Positions 39,381-48,585 of a stretch of DNA of 64,000 nt are shown piece by piece (position 1 is the stretch's first letter; every line of letters starts with the position of its first letter). The notes below the pieces were generated by a model. It ran no database searches. It was not told where the DNA came from and saw nothing but the letters and a program-made list of their open reading frames with translations. The DNA is taken from the NCBI GenBank assembly GCA_002747035.1, contig PDRZ01000022.1:38081-102080 (forward strand), read 5' to 3'. The stretch is from Rhodobacterales bacterium (GTDB lineage: Bacteria; Pseudomonadota; Alphaproteobacteria; Rhodobacterales; Rhodobacteraceae). The position numbers and the translations under genes were made by a program.

Positions 39381-39431
39381 TTGCCTGCAAAAACAACCAT
39401 AACGTTATGCTGGCGCAACATTTCTAACAAT

Positions 39432-39446
39432 TTAACTGTAGTTTAA
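39432..39446 (+). promoter_or_regulatory. Perfect CtrA-binding motif upstream of cckA
   Basis: TTAA-CTGTAGT-TTAA matches the alphaproteobacterial CtrA consensus TTAA-N7-TTAA exactly. It lies 51 bp upstream of the cckA start codon, in the 116-bp spacer after the methyltransferase gene. Confidence 0.6.
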
Positions 39447-39496
39447 GCTTTTAGCGCACAGAATGGCGGGACTTGGTTGTCAGGGAGTCGTGATTA

Positions 39497-41797
39497 GTGG
39501 CGGAAAAAGCCCTCAATATTTCATCCACACGGCAGGTTTTGCGCGCTATTCACCCACGGGCTGGTGTGTTGATGGCGACGTCTGGCGTTATCCTTGCCTG
39601 CGCAAGCCTCGCGACCCTGTCGAGTGTTCAGCTCTTTCTGATCTTTACCGGAGCTGTTCTCATGCTGTTTTCCGGCAGCAGCCTGTTATTGGGCTGGAAA
39701 GACCGACGCAACAGGTATCGGATTACCAATTCGGTCGCTGAGTTTGTTGGTCTCGATGTTTCGGCCTGTTTCGTGTCCGACGAAGACGGTGAAATTCACT
39801 ACATGAACGCTGCGGCACAGGCGCGTTTTGACAAGAACGATCGCACCTCTGCGGATTTGTTGCGCCATGTTCTCGCCAATCCCGGCGCGATCCTGTTCCG
39901 TGTGCAAACCAGGGCGGCGTCCAAGGGGGCCGCACGTGAGGATATCGTGACACGGCAGGGCCATATGCGGCTGAGCGCCCACCGGCTCATCCATGGCGGG
40001 TTCCTGTGGCGCGTGGAAGATATTGCCAGCGCCGCTTCGCGTGGCGGAGAGACATCGACCCTCCCAACTCTTACGGTGGGCCGGAATGGCACGGTCCTGT
40101 TCATGAATGCCTCTGCGCGCAATCTCGTCGGCGAACGCGCAAAATCACTTGAACGTGTATTTGAAACGCTCCCGGTTCAGGCCGGGCACCGCAATCGGAT
40201 CATGACACCTGACGGGATGACAAGTTGCCTAGTTGCGGAAATCCCTATGCAGGCCGGGCGCCGGGAACTTGTTCTTTTGCCCCAGAACGACACTGCGGAC
40301 ACACATAACGAGGGCAATCACTATTTTGATGAACTTCCCGTTCCACTGCTCAAGCTCGCGGTTGATGGGAAGGTGATTTTGTCGAACCGAATGGCGAGAG
40401 ATCTGCTCGGGCGTTCGGATTGTGATGGTGCCATGGTCTATGACCTGATGGAGGGGCTGGGTCGCTCGATTTCAGATTGGCTTACCGAGGTCGCCGAAGA
40501 GCGCAACAGCAAGTTTTCGGAATTTCTGCGCGTGACCCGGGAAGACCGTGAGGTTTTCGTGCAGGTCATGCTTAAACGCGTGGTTGAAGAAGGACGTCCT
40601 GTGCTCGTGGCCGTTCTCAATGACGCGACCGAGTTGAAGTCGTTGGAAGCGCAATTCGTACAAAGTCAGAAGATGCAGGCGATCGGTCAGCTTGCCGGGG
40701 GTGTCGCCCATGACTTCAACAACCTGTTGACCGCGATTTCCGGGCATTGTGACCTGCTGCTGCTGCGCCATGACCAGGGAGATCCCGATTATGGCGATCT
40801 GGTTCAGATCAACCAGAATGCAAACCGAGCGGCGGCGCTGGTTGGGCAATTGCTCGCTTTCTCCCGCAAACAAACTCTGCGCCCCGAGTCGCTTGATCTG
40901 CGCAATACCCTGTCTGACCTGACCCATCTGTTGAACCGGCTGGTGGGTGAGAAGATAACCCTGACTCTAAGCCACGATCCGTTGCTCAAGGCCATTCGCG
41001 CGGACAAACGCCAACTGGAACAGGTGGTGATGAACCTTGTGGTGAATGCCCGTGACGCAATGCCATCGGGGGGGGAAATCACCATCACAACCGAGAACCT
41101 TGTTCTGCAAGAACAGATGGAGCGTGATCGCGCCGTTGTGCCTTCGGGAACCTATGTTGCAGTCAAGGTACAGGATCAGGGCTGTGGCATACCTGCCGAC
41201 AAGATGCAGAAGATTTTCGAGCCGTTCTTTACGACGAAACGCACGGGCGAGGGCACCGGGCTTGGCCTGTCCACGGCCTATGGCATCGTGAAACAGACCG
41301 GTGGTTTCATTTTTGCCGACAGTACGCCGGGGCAGGGCACGTGTTTTACGCTGTTGTTCCCGGCAGGTGAGGCAAAAACCACCCGGGTCGAAATACGCGA
41401 AGAGACCAGCACCCACAAACCGGCGAAACATGGGGAAGGCGTTGTATTGCTGGTCGAAGACGAGGCGCCGGTACGGGCCTTCGCCTCGCGGGCGTTACGG
41501 CTCAGGGGCTATACCGTATTGGAGGCCGTATCCGCCGAAGATGCGCTTAAGGTGCTTGATGAAACAGAGATGACCATTGACCTCTTTGTGACCGACGTGG
41601 TGATGCCGGGGATGGATGGTCCCAGCTGGGTCAAGATCGCGCTGGAAAGCCGACCAGGCATTGGCGTTGTGTTTGTATCGGGATATGCCGAAGATGCTTT
41701 TGGCGAGGGGCAGCCAAAAATTCCCAACTCTGTTTTCCTGCCAAAACCGTTTTCACTGGCCGAACTCACCAAAACGGTACAGAAACAACTCCACTGA
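39497..41797 (+). CDS. cckA: Cell-cycle hybrid histidine kinase CckA
   Basis: A 766-residue hybrid kinase. Two N-terminal membrane helices (about 22-45, 48-66) are followed by PAS-like domains (about 85-380). The phosphoacceptor helix has His405 in GGVAHDFNNLLTAISGHCDL. An ATPase domain (NLVVNARDAMPSGG; GTGLGLSTAYGIVKQ) and a C-terminal receiver with Asp700 (FVTDVVMPGMDG) follow. By homology it feeds phosphate through ChpT to CtrA, controlling motility, gene transfer agent and cell-cycle functions in this order. The start is GTG 39497. A CtrA box precedes it. Confidence 0.93.
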   Translation: MAEKALNISSTRQVLRAIHPRAGVLMATSGVILACASLATLSSVQLFLIFTGAVLMLFSGSSLLLGWKDRRNRYRITNSVAEFVGLDVSACFVSDEDGEIHYMNAAAQARFDKNDRTSADLLRHVLANPGAILFRVQTRAASKGAAREDIVTRQGHMRLSAHRLIHGGFLWRVEDIASAASRGGETSTLPTLTVGRNGTVLFMNASARNLVGERAKSLERVFETLPVQAGHRNRIMTPDGMTSCLVAEIPMQAGRRELVLLPQNDTADTHNEGNHYFDELPVPLLKLAVDGKVILSNRMARDLLGRSDCDGAMVYDLMEGLGRSISDWLTEVAEERNSKFSEFLRVTREDREVFVQVMLKRVVEEGRPVLVAVLNDATELKSLEAQFVQSQKMQAIGQLAGGVAHDFNNLLTAISGHCDLLLLRHDQGDPDYGDLVQINQNANRAAALVGQLLAFSRKQTLRPESLDLRNTLSDLTHLLNRLVGEKITLTLSHDPLLKAIRADKRQLEQVVMNLVVNARDAMPSGGEITITTENLVLQEQMERDRAVVPSGTYVAVKVQDQGCGIPADKMQKIFEPFFTTKRTGEGTGLGLSTAYGIVKQTGGFIFADSTPGQGTCFTLLFPAGEAKTTRVEIREETSTHKPAKHGEGVVLLVEDEAPVRAFASRALRLRGYTVLEAVSAEDALKVLDETEMTIDLFVTDVVMPGMDGPSWVKIALESRPGIGVVFVSGYAEDAFGEGQPKIPNSVFLPKPFSLAELTKTVQKQLH

Positions 41798-41824
41798 TCC
41801 CGACCTGGGGCCGCAAAAGGGAGG

Positions 41825-42418
41825 CTACTCTGCACCCTGCCATAGTTCGAAATCCTTGGGAAAGGCGTGGCGCAGACGCGCCTGGAGCGGTTCAGACAGC
41901 GTCAGTTCCATGACAGGCGAAACGTTGACCCGTGGCAAGTCGATCTTTTGACCGAGCCGTTCTTCAAGATAGGCCACCAATCGATCCAGGTTTTCATATC
42001 GGAACAGTCGATCAATCGATGTGCCGTTTGGGCGGGGTTCAAGAAATTTGGATTGCGCGCCCACATTGGCAAATCCCGGGCGCGGATCGCTGAGATAGCC
42101 TTCCACGAACGCGTCAAAGCTCAGGTCATGCGTGGCATTGGGCTTTCCCTGCATGAACGGGCGCTGGCGGAACCTGTACCAGCTTCCCAGCCAGCTAACC
42201 GGCTCGCGGATCACGGCTATGGTTTCAACATCCTCGCCAATGAATTTCTCGATCATCGGTCGGAAGAAGCGGTTATAGCGATAAACAGGCGCATGTTTAA
42301 GCTCGGGTGGGTCCATAACGGTGATCGCAGCATGCGGCGAAAGCGCCTTTTCAATCGCGGTTGTCCCGGTTTTGGGCACTGAAAACACAACAAGCTTTTC
42401 TTTTGAAAACACCAGCAT
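41825..42418 (-). CDS. Sulfotransferase-family protein
   Basis: A 197-residue protein with the PAPS 5'-phosphosulfate loop FSVPKTGTTAIEKAL at about 13 and a 3'-phosphate-binding-like VIREPVSWLGSWYRFR near 70. It is short for the family but covers the core P-loop fold. The substrate is unknown; these enzymes often modify lipids or surface polysaccharides. The start chosen is ATG 42418, which puts the beta strand before the P-loop at the N-terminus; an upstream in-frame start at 42463 is possible. Flanked by cckA (convergent) and the DUF502 gene. Confidence 0.75.
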   Translation of the reverse strand: MLVFSKEKLVVFSVPKTGTTAIEKALSPHAAITVMDPPELKHAPVYRYNRFFRPMIEKFIGEDVETIAVIREPVSWLGSWYRFRQRPFMQGKPNATHDLSFDAFVEGYLSDPRPGFANVGAQSKFLEPRPNGTSIDRLFRYENLDRLVAYLEERLGQKIDLPRVNVSPVMELTLSEPLQARLRHAFPKDFELWQGAE

Positions 42419-42496
42419 GACCAATTTACCTTTGCTTGCCAGAGGGTACGCCCAGGTTAGCACCGGTGGGGTGTAAACTACAACACAAACGCAGAT

Positions 42497-43249
42497 TTAT
42501 CCATTGGCGGGCGGCGTAGTCGGGTCCTTGGAATTTGGATAAACAAGCCCGGCCGATATCACCAGCTTGGCCGCATCCTCAACGCTCATGTCCAGTTCAA
42601 CGACCGAATGCTGCGGGACGAACAGCAGGAACCCGCTCGTCGGGTTCGGAGTTGTCGGTAGAAAAACCGAAATGATCGGTTCATCTACCGGAACCCGCTG
42701 GTCGATTTCACCCTTGGCCTTGGTCGATATGAACGCAATCGCCCAAATCCCCTTGCGCGGGTATTCGACCAGGCAGGCCCGATCGAATTTGGCTTCCGTG
42801 GACTGTGAAAACACGGTTTCGGCGATCTGTTTGATCCCGTTGTAGAGTGAACGCACCACAGGCATGCGATCCACCAAGCTTTCGCCCCAGGCCAGGAAGC
42901 TGCGCCCGATCAGCCCCTTGGCGATCCATCCCATGATCACGGTGAACATGAGGAACAGAACAACGCCGACGCCGCGGATATTGACCTGAACATCCTCTCC
43001 ACCGGTCAGCCAGATATACCAGCCCTGCTCTCCGAACCAGTTCTTCAAAACGGCATCGGGGTGATAGGAACCGGGGACGAACGGCAATACCCAGCTGTCG
43101 ATCCACCCGACAAAGGCCCAGATCAACCAGATGGTCAGGGCAAAGGGGACCACCACGACCAGCCCGGCAAGGAAATTGTTGCGCAGACCGGTCAACGGGC
43201 GCCACCGGCGTTTCACCGGATGCTGTTCTTCGTCAAAGGGCGTGGTCAT
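42497..43249 (-). CDS. DUF502-family membrane protein
   Basis: A 250-residue inner-membrane protein. It has a cytosolic basic N-terminus and two long helices (about 25-50 and 95-120). The family signature GESLVDRMPVVRSLYNGIKQIAETVF is present, followed by a soluble beta-rich domain ending at TTPNPTSGFLLFVP and SVEDAAKLVISAGLV. The function of the family is not established in bacteria; plant homologues are COV proteins. The start ATG 43249 is preferred over an in-frame GTG 24 bases upstream. Confidence 0.85.
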   Translation of the reverse strand: MTTPFDEEQHPVKRRWRPLTGLRNNFLAGLVVVVPFALTIWLIWAFVGWIDSWVLPFVPGSYHPDAVLKNWFGEQGWYIWLTGGEDVQVNIRGVGVVLFLMFTVIMGWIAKGLIGRSFLAWGESLVDRMPVVRSLYNGIKQIAETVFSQSTEAKFDRACLVEYPRKGIWAIAFISTKAKGEIDQRVPVDEPIISVFLPTTPNPTSGFLLFVPQHSVVELDMSVEDAAKLVISAGLVYPNSKDPTTPPANG

Positions 43250-43348
43250 TTTTGGTTGATCTTGTCCTTGCACTTACCGTTGGTCATGTAGGGGCATTTT
43301 ACCTCGATGCCAATCGGCAACTGTCCGTTTTCCGGGGAATTGCGGGAT

Positions 43349-44263
43349 TCAGGCGCGGATCGCTGATATTTCACGCGCCAATTCTGCCGCGAAGCGGGCA
43401 TTGTTGCGCACCAGAGCGATGTTGCAGGCAAGTGACCGGCCTTTGGTCAGTTCAAAAATGCGTCGCAGCAGGAAGGGGGTAACCGCCTTGGCGCTGATCC
43501 GGGAAACCTCTGCGTCTGACAGGGCCCGCGCGATGATCGGGTTCATCACGTCGCTGGGGATTTCATCGGATTCCGGCACCGGGTTGGCGACAAGCTGTCC
43601 ACCCGGAATCTGCATCTGCTGGCGCAGGACATGCGCGCGCGCAATCTGGGCGGCAGTTTCCATGCGCAGGGGCGAGGGCAGGGGAGACTGGCGCGACCAG
43701 AAGGCCGGAAAACTGTCCTGGCCGACCGTGATGACCGGAACCCCAAGGGTTTCCAGCACCTCAAGCGTTTTGGGCACGTCGAGGATCGCCTTGGCACCTG
43801 CCGCAACCACACTGACCGGCGTTTGGGCAAGCTCGTGCAGGTCCGCCGAAACATCAAAGCTTTGTTCGGCCCCGCGATGCACACCACCAATCCCTCCGGT
43901 GGCGAAAACCCCGATCCCGGCCAGACGCGCGCCGATCATGGTGGCGGCCACCGTGGTGGCTCCGGTGCCGCCCGTGGCCAGACAGGCGGCGATGTCGGCA
44001 CGGCTCAGCTTGGCGACGTTCCGGGCCTGTGCCAGCGCCCGCAAACCCGGCGCGTCCAGACCCACATGCAACCGGCCTTCAATCACGGCGATTGTCGCCG
44101 GCACGGCACCGTCGTCGCGTATAACCTGTTCGACCCCCTGCGCCATTTCAAGGTTCTGGGGCCAAGGCATCCCATGGGTAATGATCGTGCTTTCCAGCGC
44201 AACGATGGGGGCACGGCGGTTGCGTGCCTCAACGACCTCTTGTGAAAACTGCAATTCGATCAA
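43349..44263 (-). CDS. psuG: Pseudouridine-5'-phosphate glycosidase
   Basis: A 304-residue enzyme splitting pseudouridine 5'-phosphate into uracil and ribose 5-phosphate (a C-C glycosidic bond). Family motifs include ALESTIITHGMPWPQN at about 22, the VKLSRAD-equivalent AKLSRADIAACLATGGTG segment, GVFATGGIGGVHRG, and DVPKTLEVLETLGVPV. Its start overlaps the stop of the upstream PfkB kinase gene by four bases. The pair forms the pseudouridine degradation operon, kinase first. Confidence 0.93.
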   Translation of the reverse strand: MIELQFSQEVVEARNRRAPIVALESTIITHGMPWPQNLEMAQGVEQVIRDDGAVPATIAVIEGRLHVGLDAPGLRALAQARNVAKLSRADIAACLATGGTGATTVAATMIGARLAGIGVFATGGIGGVHRGAEQSFDVSADLHELAQTPVSVVAAGAKAILDVPKTLEVLETLGVPVITVGQDSFPAFWSRQSPLPSPLRMETAAQIARAHVLRQQMQIPGGQLVANPVPESDEIPSDVMNPIIARALSDAEVSRISAKAVTPFLLRRIFELTKGRSLACNIALVRNNARFAAELAREISAIRA

Positions 44264-45153
44264 AGCCCACTTCCCCCTGAGACATAGTCAGCCGCAGCTT
44301 TCAGGGCGCGTTCCAGCGCTTCGCGCCGCCCCATGCCCCGAACTTCGGCGGCGATATGGGCCGCCATGAATGTGTCGCCCGCGCCTGTGACACGGGTGAC
44401 AAGAACCTCGGGCGGGGTCAGCTCGATAACACCCTCCGCGCTGCCTTCGCAGGCCGTTTCGCCACCATTCGTCACCAAAACGCGCGCCGCCCCACGAGCA
44501 AGAAGCCCTTCGGCGGCCTTGGCGGCCTCGTTAAATTCACATTGGCACAACAGCCCGGCCTCTTCGAGGTTGACGTATAGTACCGCGCGCCCATGGCGGA
44601 GGAAGGGCAGCAACCGCTCGGCCTTGCCGGGCGAGGCCGGAGCCACGCGCAGATCGGCATGGGCAAAACGATCATCCCCCGCGATATGATCCAGCAATGT
44701 CCAGGTCAGATTGCCGTCGAGCGCGATGGTTCCGTCAAACCTGTTATTTTCCGTTCCCAAACGCCCGTCAAGCAGGGGGTGGAGAATCCTGGCCCCCGCT
44801 TGTTCAAGGCTGTGCGCATCGGCGATGGCGGCGACTAACCCGTTGGCCCCTTCCACGGCCATATACCGGTCCGTGGGCAGATCCTGAGACCGATAAAGGA
44901 ACGAGGTGTTCAGCCCCAACCCCTCGCAGGCGAGCACAAGCTCGTCCCCCTCGGGGTCCCGTCCAACCGCAGAAAGCAGGGCGGGACGCAGGCCGAACCG
45001 GGCCAGCGTCATCGCAATATTCAAGGCGACACCGCCGGGCAGGCGGTTGATGCGCCCCGGCATGTCCGACCCCTGGCGCATGTGCCGGTCCGAACGCCCG
45101 ATGATGTCCCAAAGTACCGAACCGATGCAAAGAATGTCTGTTTGTTGTGTCAT
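44260..45153 (-). CDS. psuK: PfkB-family carbohydrate kinase, likely pseudouridine kinase
   Basis: A 297-residue ribokinase-fold kinase. It has CIGSVLWDIIG at the start, the PfkB signature 1-like LPGGVALNIAMTLARFGL, and the catalytic signature 2 TRVTGAGDTFMAAHIAAE with the base Asp near residue 250. Specificity for pseudouridine is inferred from overlap with psuG, since kinases of this family are otherwise hard to assign. ATG 45153 follows GAGGAAC. It is divergent from rpsB. Confidence 0.87.
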   Translation of the reverse strand: MTQQTDILCIGSVLWDIIGRSDRHMRQGSDMPGRINRLPGGVALNIAMTLARFGLRPALLSAVGRDPEGDELVLACEGLGLNTSFLYRSQDLPTDRYMAVEGANGLVAAIADAHSLEQAGARILHPLLDGRLGTENNRFDGTIALDGNLTWTLLDHIAGDDRFAHADLRVAPASPGKAERLLPFLRHGRAVLYVNLEEAGLLCQCEFNEAAKAAEGLLARGAARVLVTNGGETACEGSAEGVIELTPPEVLVTRVTGAGDTFMAAHIAAEVRGMGRREALERALKAAADYVSGGSGL

Positions 45154-45322
45154 ATGTTCCTCATGCCGCGCCCGGCGCGGCGCTGCAAATACTGTTGATC
45201 GTCATCTTATCGCCTCGTCGGGATGGCGCAAATATCATCAGAACCCAGAGGTGTTTGCACGCCGCGTCGTCGCGCTCTGATCCGCTGCGGGCAGAAGGCT
45301 GCGAAACTCTGGGGCAGGGGGG

Positions 45323-45351
45323 TTGCACCCCCGTCCAAACCCGTCTATACG
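45323..45351 (+). promoter_or_regulatory. Predicted sigma70 promoter of rpsB-tsf
   Basis: TTGCAC (45323-45328), 17 bases, TATACG (45346-45351). Transcription would start near 45358, giving a leader of about 114 nt before rpsB. Confidence 0.55.
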
Positions 45352-45357
45352 CGCGCC

Positions 45358-45471
45358 ATTCAATCCGCAGGTATGGGCGGGCAGTTGGGGGAGACATCCC
45401 CAGGGGTCCACCGGTTGAAGCATCCGCTTCTCACCCCGTACCGAGGCGAAAACCGGAAAAGGAAAACGGAC
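45358..45471 (+). promoter_or_regulatory. Structured leader of the rpsB-tsf operon
   Basis: The predicted untranslated leader has two small hairpins, TGGGG/CCCCA (45386-45402) and GAAGC/GCTTC (45417-45430). By analogy with other bacteria the leader may bind S2 for autoregulation; this is inference. Confidence 0.35.
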
Positions 45472-46260
45472 ATGGCTCTTCCCGAGTTCACCATGCGCCA
45501 GCTGCTGGAAGCAGGCGTACACTTTGGTCACCAAACGCAACGCTGGAACCCCCGTATGGGCGAGTTCATCTATGGCGCGCGCAATGGCATCCACATCATG
45601 GACCTGACGCAAACCGTCCCCATGCTGGACGCGGCGCTGAACGTCATCCGCGAAACCGTTGCCAAAGGTGGCCGCGTTCTTTTCGTTGGCACCAAACGTC
45701 AGGCCGCTGGCCCCATCGCCGATGCCGCAGAGAAATGCGCGCAATACTACATGAACCACCGTTGGCTGGGCGGCACACTGACCAACTGGCAAACCGTTTC
45801 TCAATCGATCAACCGCCTGAAAGCCTATGACGAAAAACTTGCCGAAGGTGCCGAAGGCCTGACCAAGAAAGAGCGTCTGGGAATGGAGCGCGAGCAGGCG
45901 AAGCTGACCGCATCGCTGGGCGGCATCCGCGAAATGGGTGGCGTGCCCGACCTGCTTTTCGTCATCGACGTGAAAAAAGAAGCTCTGGCCATCGCAGAAG
46001 CCAACAAGCTGGGTATCCCGGTTGTGGCCGTGGTTGACACCAACTGCTCGCCCGATGGGATTGACTACATCATCCCCGGCAACGACGACGCGGCCCGTGC
46101 CATCGCACTTTACACCGATCTGGCAAGCCGCGCCGCGCTCGACGGTATGAGCGCGCAACTGGGCGCTGCTGGCGTGGATCTGGGTGCCATGGAAGAAGCA
46201 CCGGTCGAAGAGGTTGTGGCCGAAGCAGCCCCCGCCGCAGAGGCCGCAGCCGAGGGCTAA
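45472..46260 (+). CDS. rpsB: 30S ribosomal protein S2
   Basis: A 262-residue protein of the small subunit. Diagnostic text: [22 protein letters not shown] at the start, [14 protein letters not shown] at about 106, and [21 protein letters not shown] near 195. The C-terminal tail is acidic and alanine-rich ([17 protein letters not shown]), an extension common in alphaproteobacteria. The start ATG follows AAAAGGAAAACGGAC. Followed after 85 bp by tsf, the usual order. Confidence 0.97.
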   Translation: MALPEFTMRQLLEAGVHFGHQTQRWNPRMGEFIYGARNGIHIMDLTQTVPMLDAALNVIRETVAKGGRVLFVGTKRQAAGPIADAAEKCAQYYMNHRWLGGTLTNWQTVSQSINRLKAYDEKLAEGAEGLTKKERLGMEREQAKLTASLGGIREMGGVPDLLFVIDVKKEALAIAEANKLGIPVVAVVDTNCSPDGIDYIIPGNDDAARAIALYTDLASRAALDGMSAQLGAAGVDLGAMEEAPVEEVVAEAAPAAEAAAEG

Positions 46261-46345
46261 GCCCCGATGTCACTCAACTTTCACGCGGGCGTGCCAAAGA
46301 CGCGCCCGCGACTATCCGCAAATTCAATATTTCAGGAGAGCCAAC

Positions 46346-47221
46346 ATGGCGATCACCGCTGCACTGGTTAAAGAACTGCGCGACACCACGGGCGCAGGCA
46401 TGATGGACGCGAAAAAGGCGCTGACCGAAACAAATGGCGACATGGAAGCCGCCGTTGACTGGCTGCGCACCAAAGGGTTGGCCAAAGCCGCCAAGAAATC
46501 CGGTCGTACCGCCGCCGAAGGTCTGGTGGCCGTAGCGGTTCAGGACGGCAAAGGCGTTGCTGTCGAAGTGAACTCGGAAACCGACTTTGTTGCGAAGAAC
46601 GAACAGTTCCAATCGATGGTGGCAGGCATTGCCCAAACTGCGCTTGGCGTTGCAGATGTCGACGCGCTGAAAGCAGCCGACATGGGTGGCAAGCCGGTTG
46701 AAACCGCGATCACCGACGCCATTGCGACCATCGGTGAAAACATGTCGCTGCGTCGGATGGCGTCGATCGAAGGTGACACCGTTGTGACCTATGTCCACAA
46801 CGCCGCTACCGCAGGCATGGGCAAAATCGGCGTTCTGGTTGCCATGAAAGGCAGCGACGAAGGGTTCGGCAAGCAGGTCGCGATGCACATCGCCGCTGTG
46901 AACCCTGCCGCGCTTTCCGAAGCCGATCTGGACGCCGAAGTGGTAGAAAAAGAAAAGCAGGTCCAAATGGATATCGCTCGCGAATCCGGCAAGCCGGAAG
47001 CAGTGATCGAAAAGATGATCGTTGGGCGTATGAAGAAATTCGTGGCCGAATCCACCCTGTTGAACCAGGCATTCGTTGTGAACCCTGACCTGACGGTCGA
47101 AGCCGCCGCCAAAGAGGCGGGTGCCGAAATCACCGGCTTCGTCCGCCTCGAAGTGGGCGAGGGCATCGAAAAGAAAGAAGAAGATTTCGCTGCCGAAGTG
47201 GCCAAGGCCGCGCAGGGTTAA
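46346..47221 (+). CDS. tsf: Elongation factor Ts
   Basis: A 291-residue guanine nucleotide exchange factor for EF-Tu. The N-terminal UBA-like domain has [21 protein letters not shown]. The core has [16 protein letters not shown]. The C-terminus has [16 protein letters not shown]. The ATG is preceded by CAGGAGAG. The TAA stop is also the first three bases of a palindromic repeat copy, so that element starts exactly at the end of the gene. Confidence 0.97.
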   Translation: MAITAALVKELRDTTGAGMMDAKKALTETNGDMEAAVDWLRTKGLAKAAKKSGRTAAEGLVAVAVQDGKGVAVEVNSETDFVAKNEQFQSMVAGIAQTALGVADVDALKAADMGGKPVETAITDAIATIGENMSLRRMASIEGDTVVTYVHNAATAGMGKIGVLVAMKGSDEGFGKQVAMHIAAVNPAALSEADLDAEVVEKEKQVQMDIARESGKPEAVIEKMIVGRMKKFVAESTLLNQAFVVNPDLTVEAAAKEAGAEITGFVRLEVGEGIEKKEEDFAAEVAKAAQG

Positions 47222-47317
47222 AGCGTTTTCCAGTTATTGCTGGAAGCGCCCACACTGCTGGTATGTTGAGCGGCGTCTCCACATCACGCTATGTCAACGT
47301 AATGCGGAAGTGCTTTA
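47219..47317. repeat. Palindromic repeat starting in the tsf stop codon (99 bp)
   Basis: TAAAGCGTTTTCCAGTTATTG opens at the tsf TAA; AATGCGGAAGTGCTTTA closes. It is about 15 bp shorter than the full copies, with loss in the first hairpin. Confidence 0.75.
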
Positions 47318-47340
47318 ATCTCTCTTTTTACCTATTGGTG

Positions 47341-47373
47341 AAAGGCCGCTCTGTTATAGGGCGGCCTTTTTTT
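47341..47373 (+). terminator. Intrinsic terminator of rpsB-tsf
   Basis: AAAGGCCGC (47341-47349) pairs with GCGGCCTTT (47361-47369) around an 11-nt loop, with a T tract through 47373. The palindromic repeat lies between the tsf stop and this terminator. Confidence 0.85.
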
Positions 47374-47410
47374 GATGTTTGACTTTAAATTCTATAGCTA
47401 ATACGCTGAT

Positions 47411-47640
47411 AAAAAAGAAAAACGACGCCGATTAAAAATTTGATCAGCGCCGTTTTCCGTTTGGTTTTGAACCCACCCCGGCAAATGGGGATGAGAAGGG
47501 GCGGTTCAAATGTCGGCCCGAAAGCCGAGGAATAAGCCTCGGACCGACGTCCGGTTAGACCGGCCAGAACAAAGAGCCTTGTTATATCAAGGATTTGCTC
47601 TGATGTTCCCTAGCTTTAAGCCACCACTCACGGAACACCT
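47411..47640 (-). ncRNA. Candidate structured RNA with several hairpins and a strong minus-strand terminator
   Basis: Read on the minus strand, successive stems are: GGAACA-type pair 47637-47632/47609-47604; CCTTG/CAAGG inside AGAG/CTCT (47601-47573); CCGGT/ACCGG (47563-47551); a two-part stem GTCGG-CCGAGG/CCTCGG-CCGAC (47548-47512); an 8-bp TTTGAACC/GGTTCAAA (47510-47466); and a terminator (16 of 18 pairs, 47456-47419) followed by TTTTTCTTTTTT. No protein frame explains it. It is downstream of luxR on the same strand but separated by about 190 bp of AT-rich DNA. I could not match it to a known RNA family; 6S RNA was considered and not supported. Confidence 0.42.
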
Positions 47641-47671
47641 GTAATTTGTCACTAAGTTGGGATTTTCTAAA

Positions 47672-47687
47672 GTAAGGAAATCCTTAC
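47672..47687. promoter_or_regulatory. Lux-box-like palindrome upstream of the candidate RNA
   Basis: GTAAGGA-AA-TCCTTAC is a perfect 7-bp inverted repeat. Its centre is about 42 bases upstream of the first hairpin of the minus-strand candidate RNA, the position used by class II LuxR activators. The neighbouring luxR gene makes this site interesting; binding is inference. Confidence 0.3.
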
Positions 47688-47829
47688 CTGGAATAAAACC
47701 GCGTTAGGATAATGGAGGTTAAATCAATAAAAACAATGGATTAAATTCATATCTTCAAGTTACACCCCCGTGAAAAGACCACAGCAATGTTCGGCTTTTC
47801 CGAATTTTCAGGGTGAAGACGGCCTCAGT

Positions 47830-48585
47830 TCAATAATCCACGACATACATCTGGTTCAACATGGCGGCTTTCAACACCGCCTGGGCGGTGGTTTCAACGT
47901 TCAAAACCTCACGCGCCAACCGCAGGTGTTTTTCCACCGTAGCCGGGGTCAGCCCCATGAGGAGCGCAACATCCGCCGTGGTCTTGCCATCGCCAACCCA
48001 ATGCAATGCCTCCAGCTGCCGTTTGGTCAACCCACGCTCGGGGCTGGTATAGGGCAGGGTGAGGATCTTCAGATGAACAACATTGTTCATCACTACCAAC
48101 TCATGACCATGCTTGGCCCAAACCTTGTCCGCTTCCGCCTGGCTCATGGTTTCATGGCCCGTTAGCGCAATGGCACCTTTGCTACGCGGTGAAATGGATT
48201 TGAAACTGATCGTATATCCGCAGGTAAAGTTGAGTTGGGCGTTGCGTTGAACCACGGCCAGCTCATCAGCGGTCAAAAGACCGCTTTCCATCATGTCTTT
48301 AATGATGCTCCAGCTGGCAAAACCTTCGTTTTCCAGCGCCCATTTAACCATGGGGGCATGGTAATAGTGGGATTCTCTGATGAACCAGTCCACATACTCT
48401 TTGTTGTGATTTGTCAGAATGACGAAATCGTCCGGGTCACCCAAAGACGTGCCGTGGCGATAATTTGTGCGCCCATAGAAAATCCGGGTAAACCCGAATT
48501 CACTCATCTTCCGGCAATGCATATCCCACAGCGCTTCTGTCGTGGGGGCATTGGTCACATCCTCAAGATAGCTCACAAGCGTCAT
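47830..48585 (-). CDS. LuxR-family regulator with autoinducer-binding-type domain
   Basis: A 251-residue transcription factor. An N-terminal ligand-binding domain of the quorum-sensing type (about 15-165) is followed by a GerE helix-turn-helix (about 180-240: LTKRQLEALHWVGDGKTTADVALLMGLTPATVEKHL, cited in two parts). No luxI gene is in the window, so it is a 'solo' here. Several key autoinducer-domain residues are not obvious by eye, so ligand binding is uncertain. The ATG at 48585 has only a distant AAGGGGG upstream. The upstream neighbour is an IS30 scrap, the downstream one the candidate RNA. Confidence 0.85.
   Translation of the reverse strand: MTLVSYLEDVTNAPTTEALWDMHCRKMSEFGFTRIFYGRTNYRHGTSLGDPDDFVILTNHNKEYVDWFIRESHYYHAPMVKWALENEGFASWSIIKDMMESGLLTADELAVVQRNAQLNFTCGYTISFKSISPRSKGAIALTGHETMSQAEADKVWAKHGHELVVMNNVVHLKILTLPYTSPERGLTKRQLEALHWVGDGKTTADVALLMGLTPATVEKHLRLAREVLNVETTAQAVLKAAMLNQMYVVDY

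Noticed and set aside
47461-47520. tRNA-like T-arm (GGGTTCAAAACC on the minus strand)
   Set aside because: No acceptor, D or anticodon stems fit around it.
47411-47640. 6S RNA
   Set aside because: The segment folds as a series of local stems; its two ends do not pair into one long hairpin with a central bubble.
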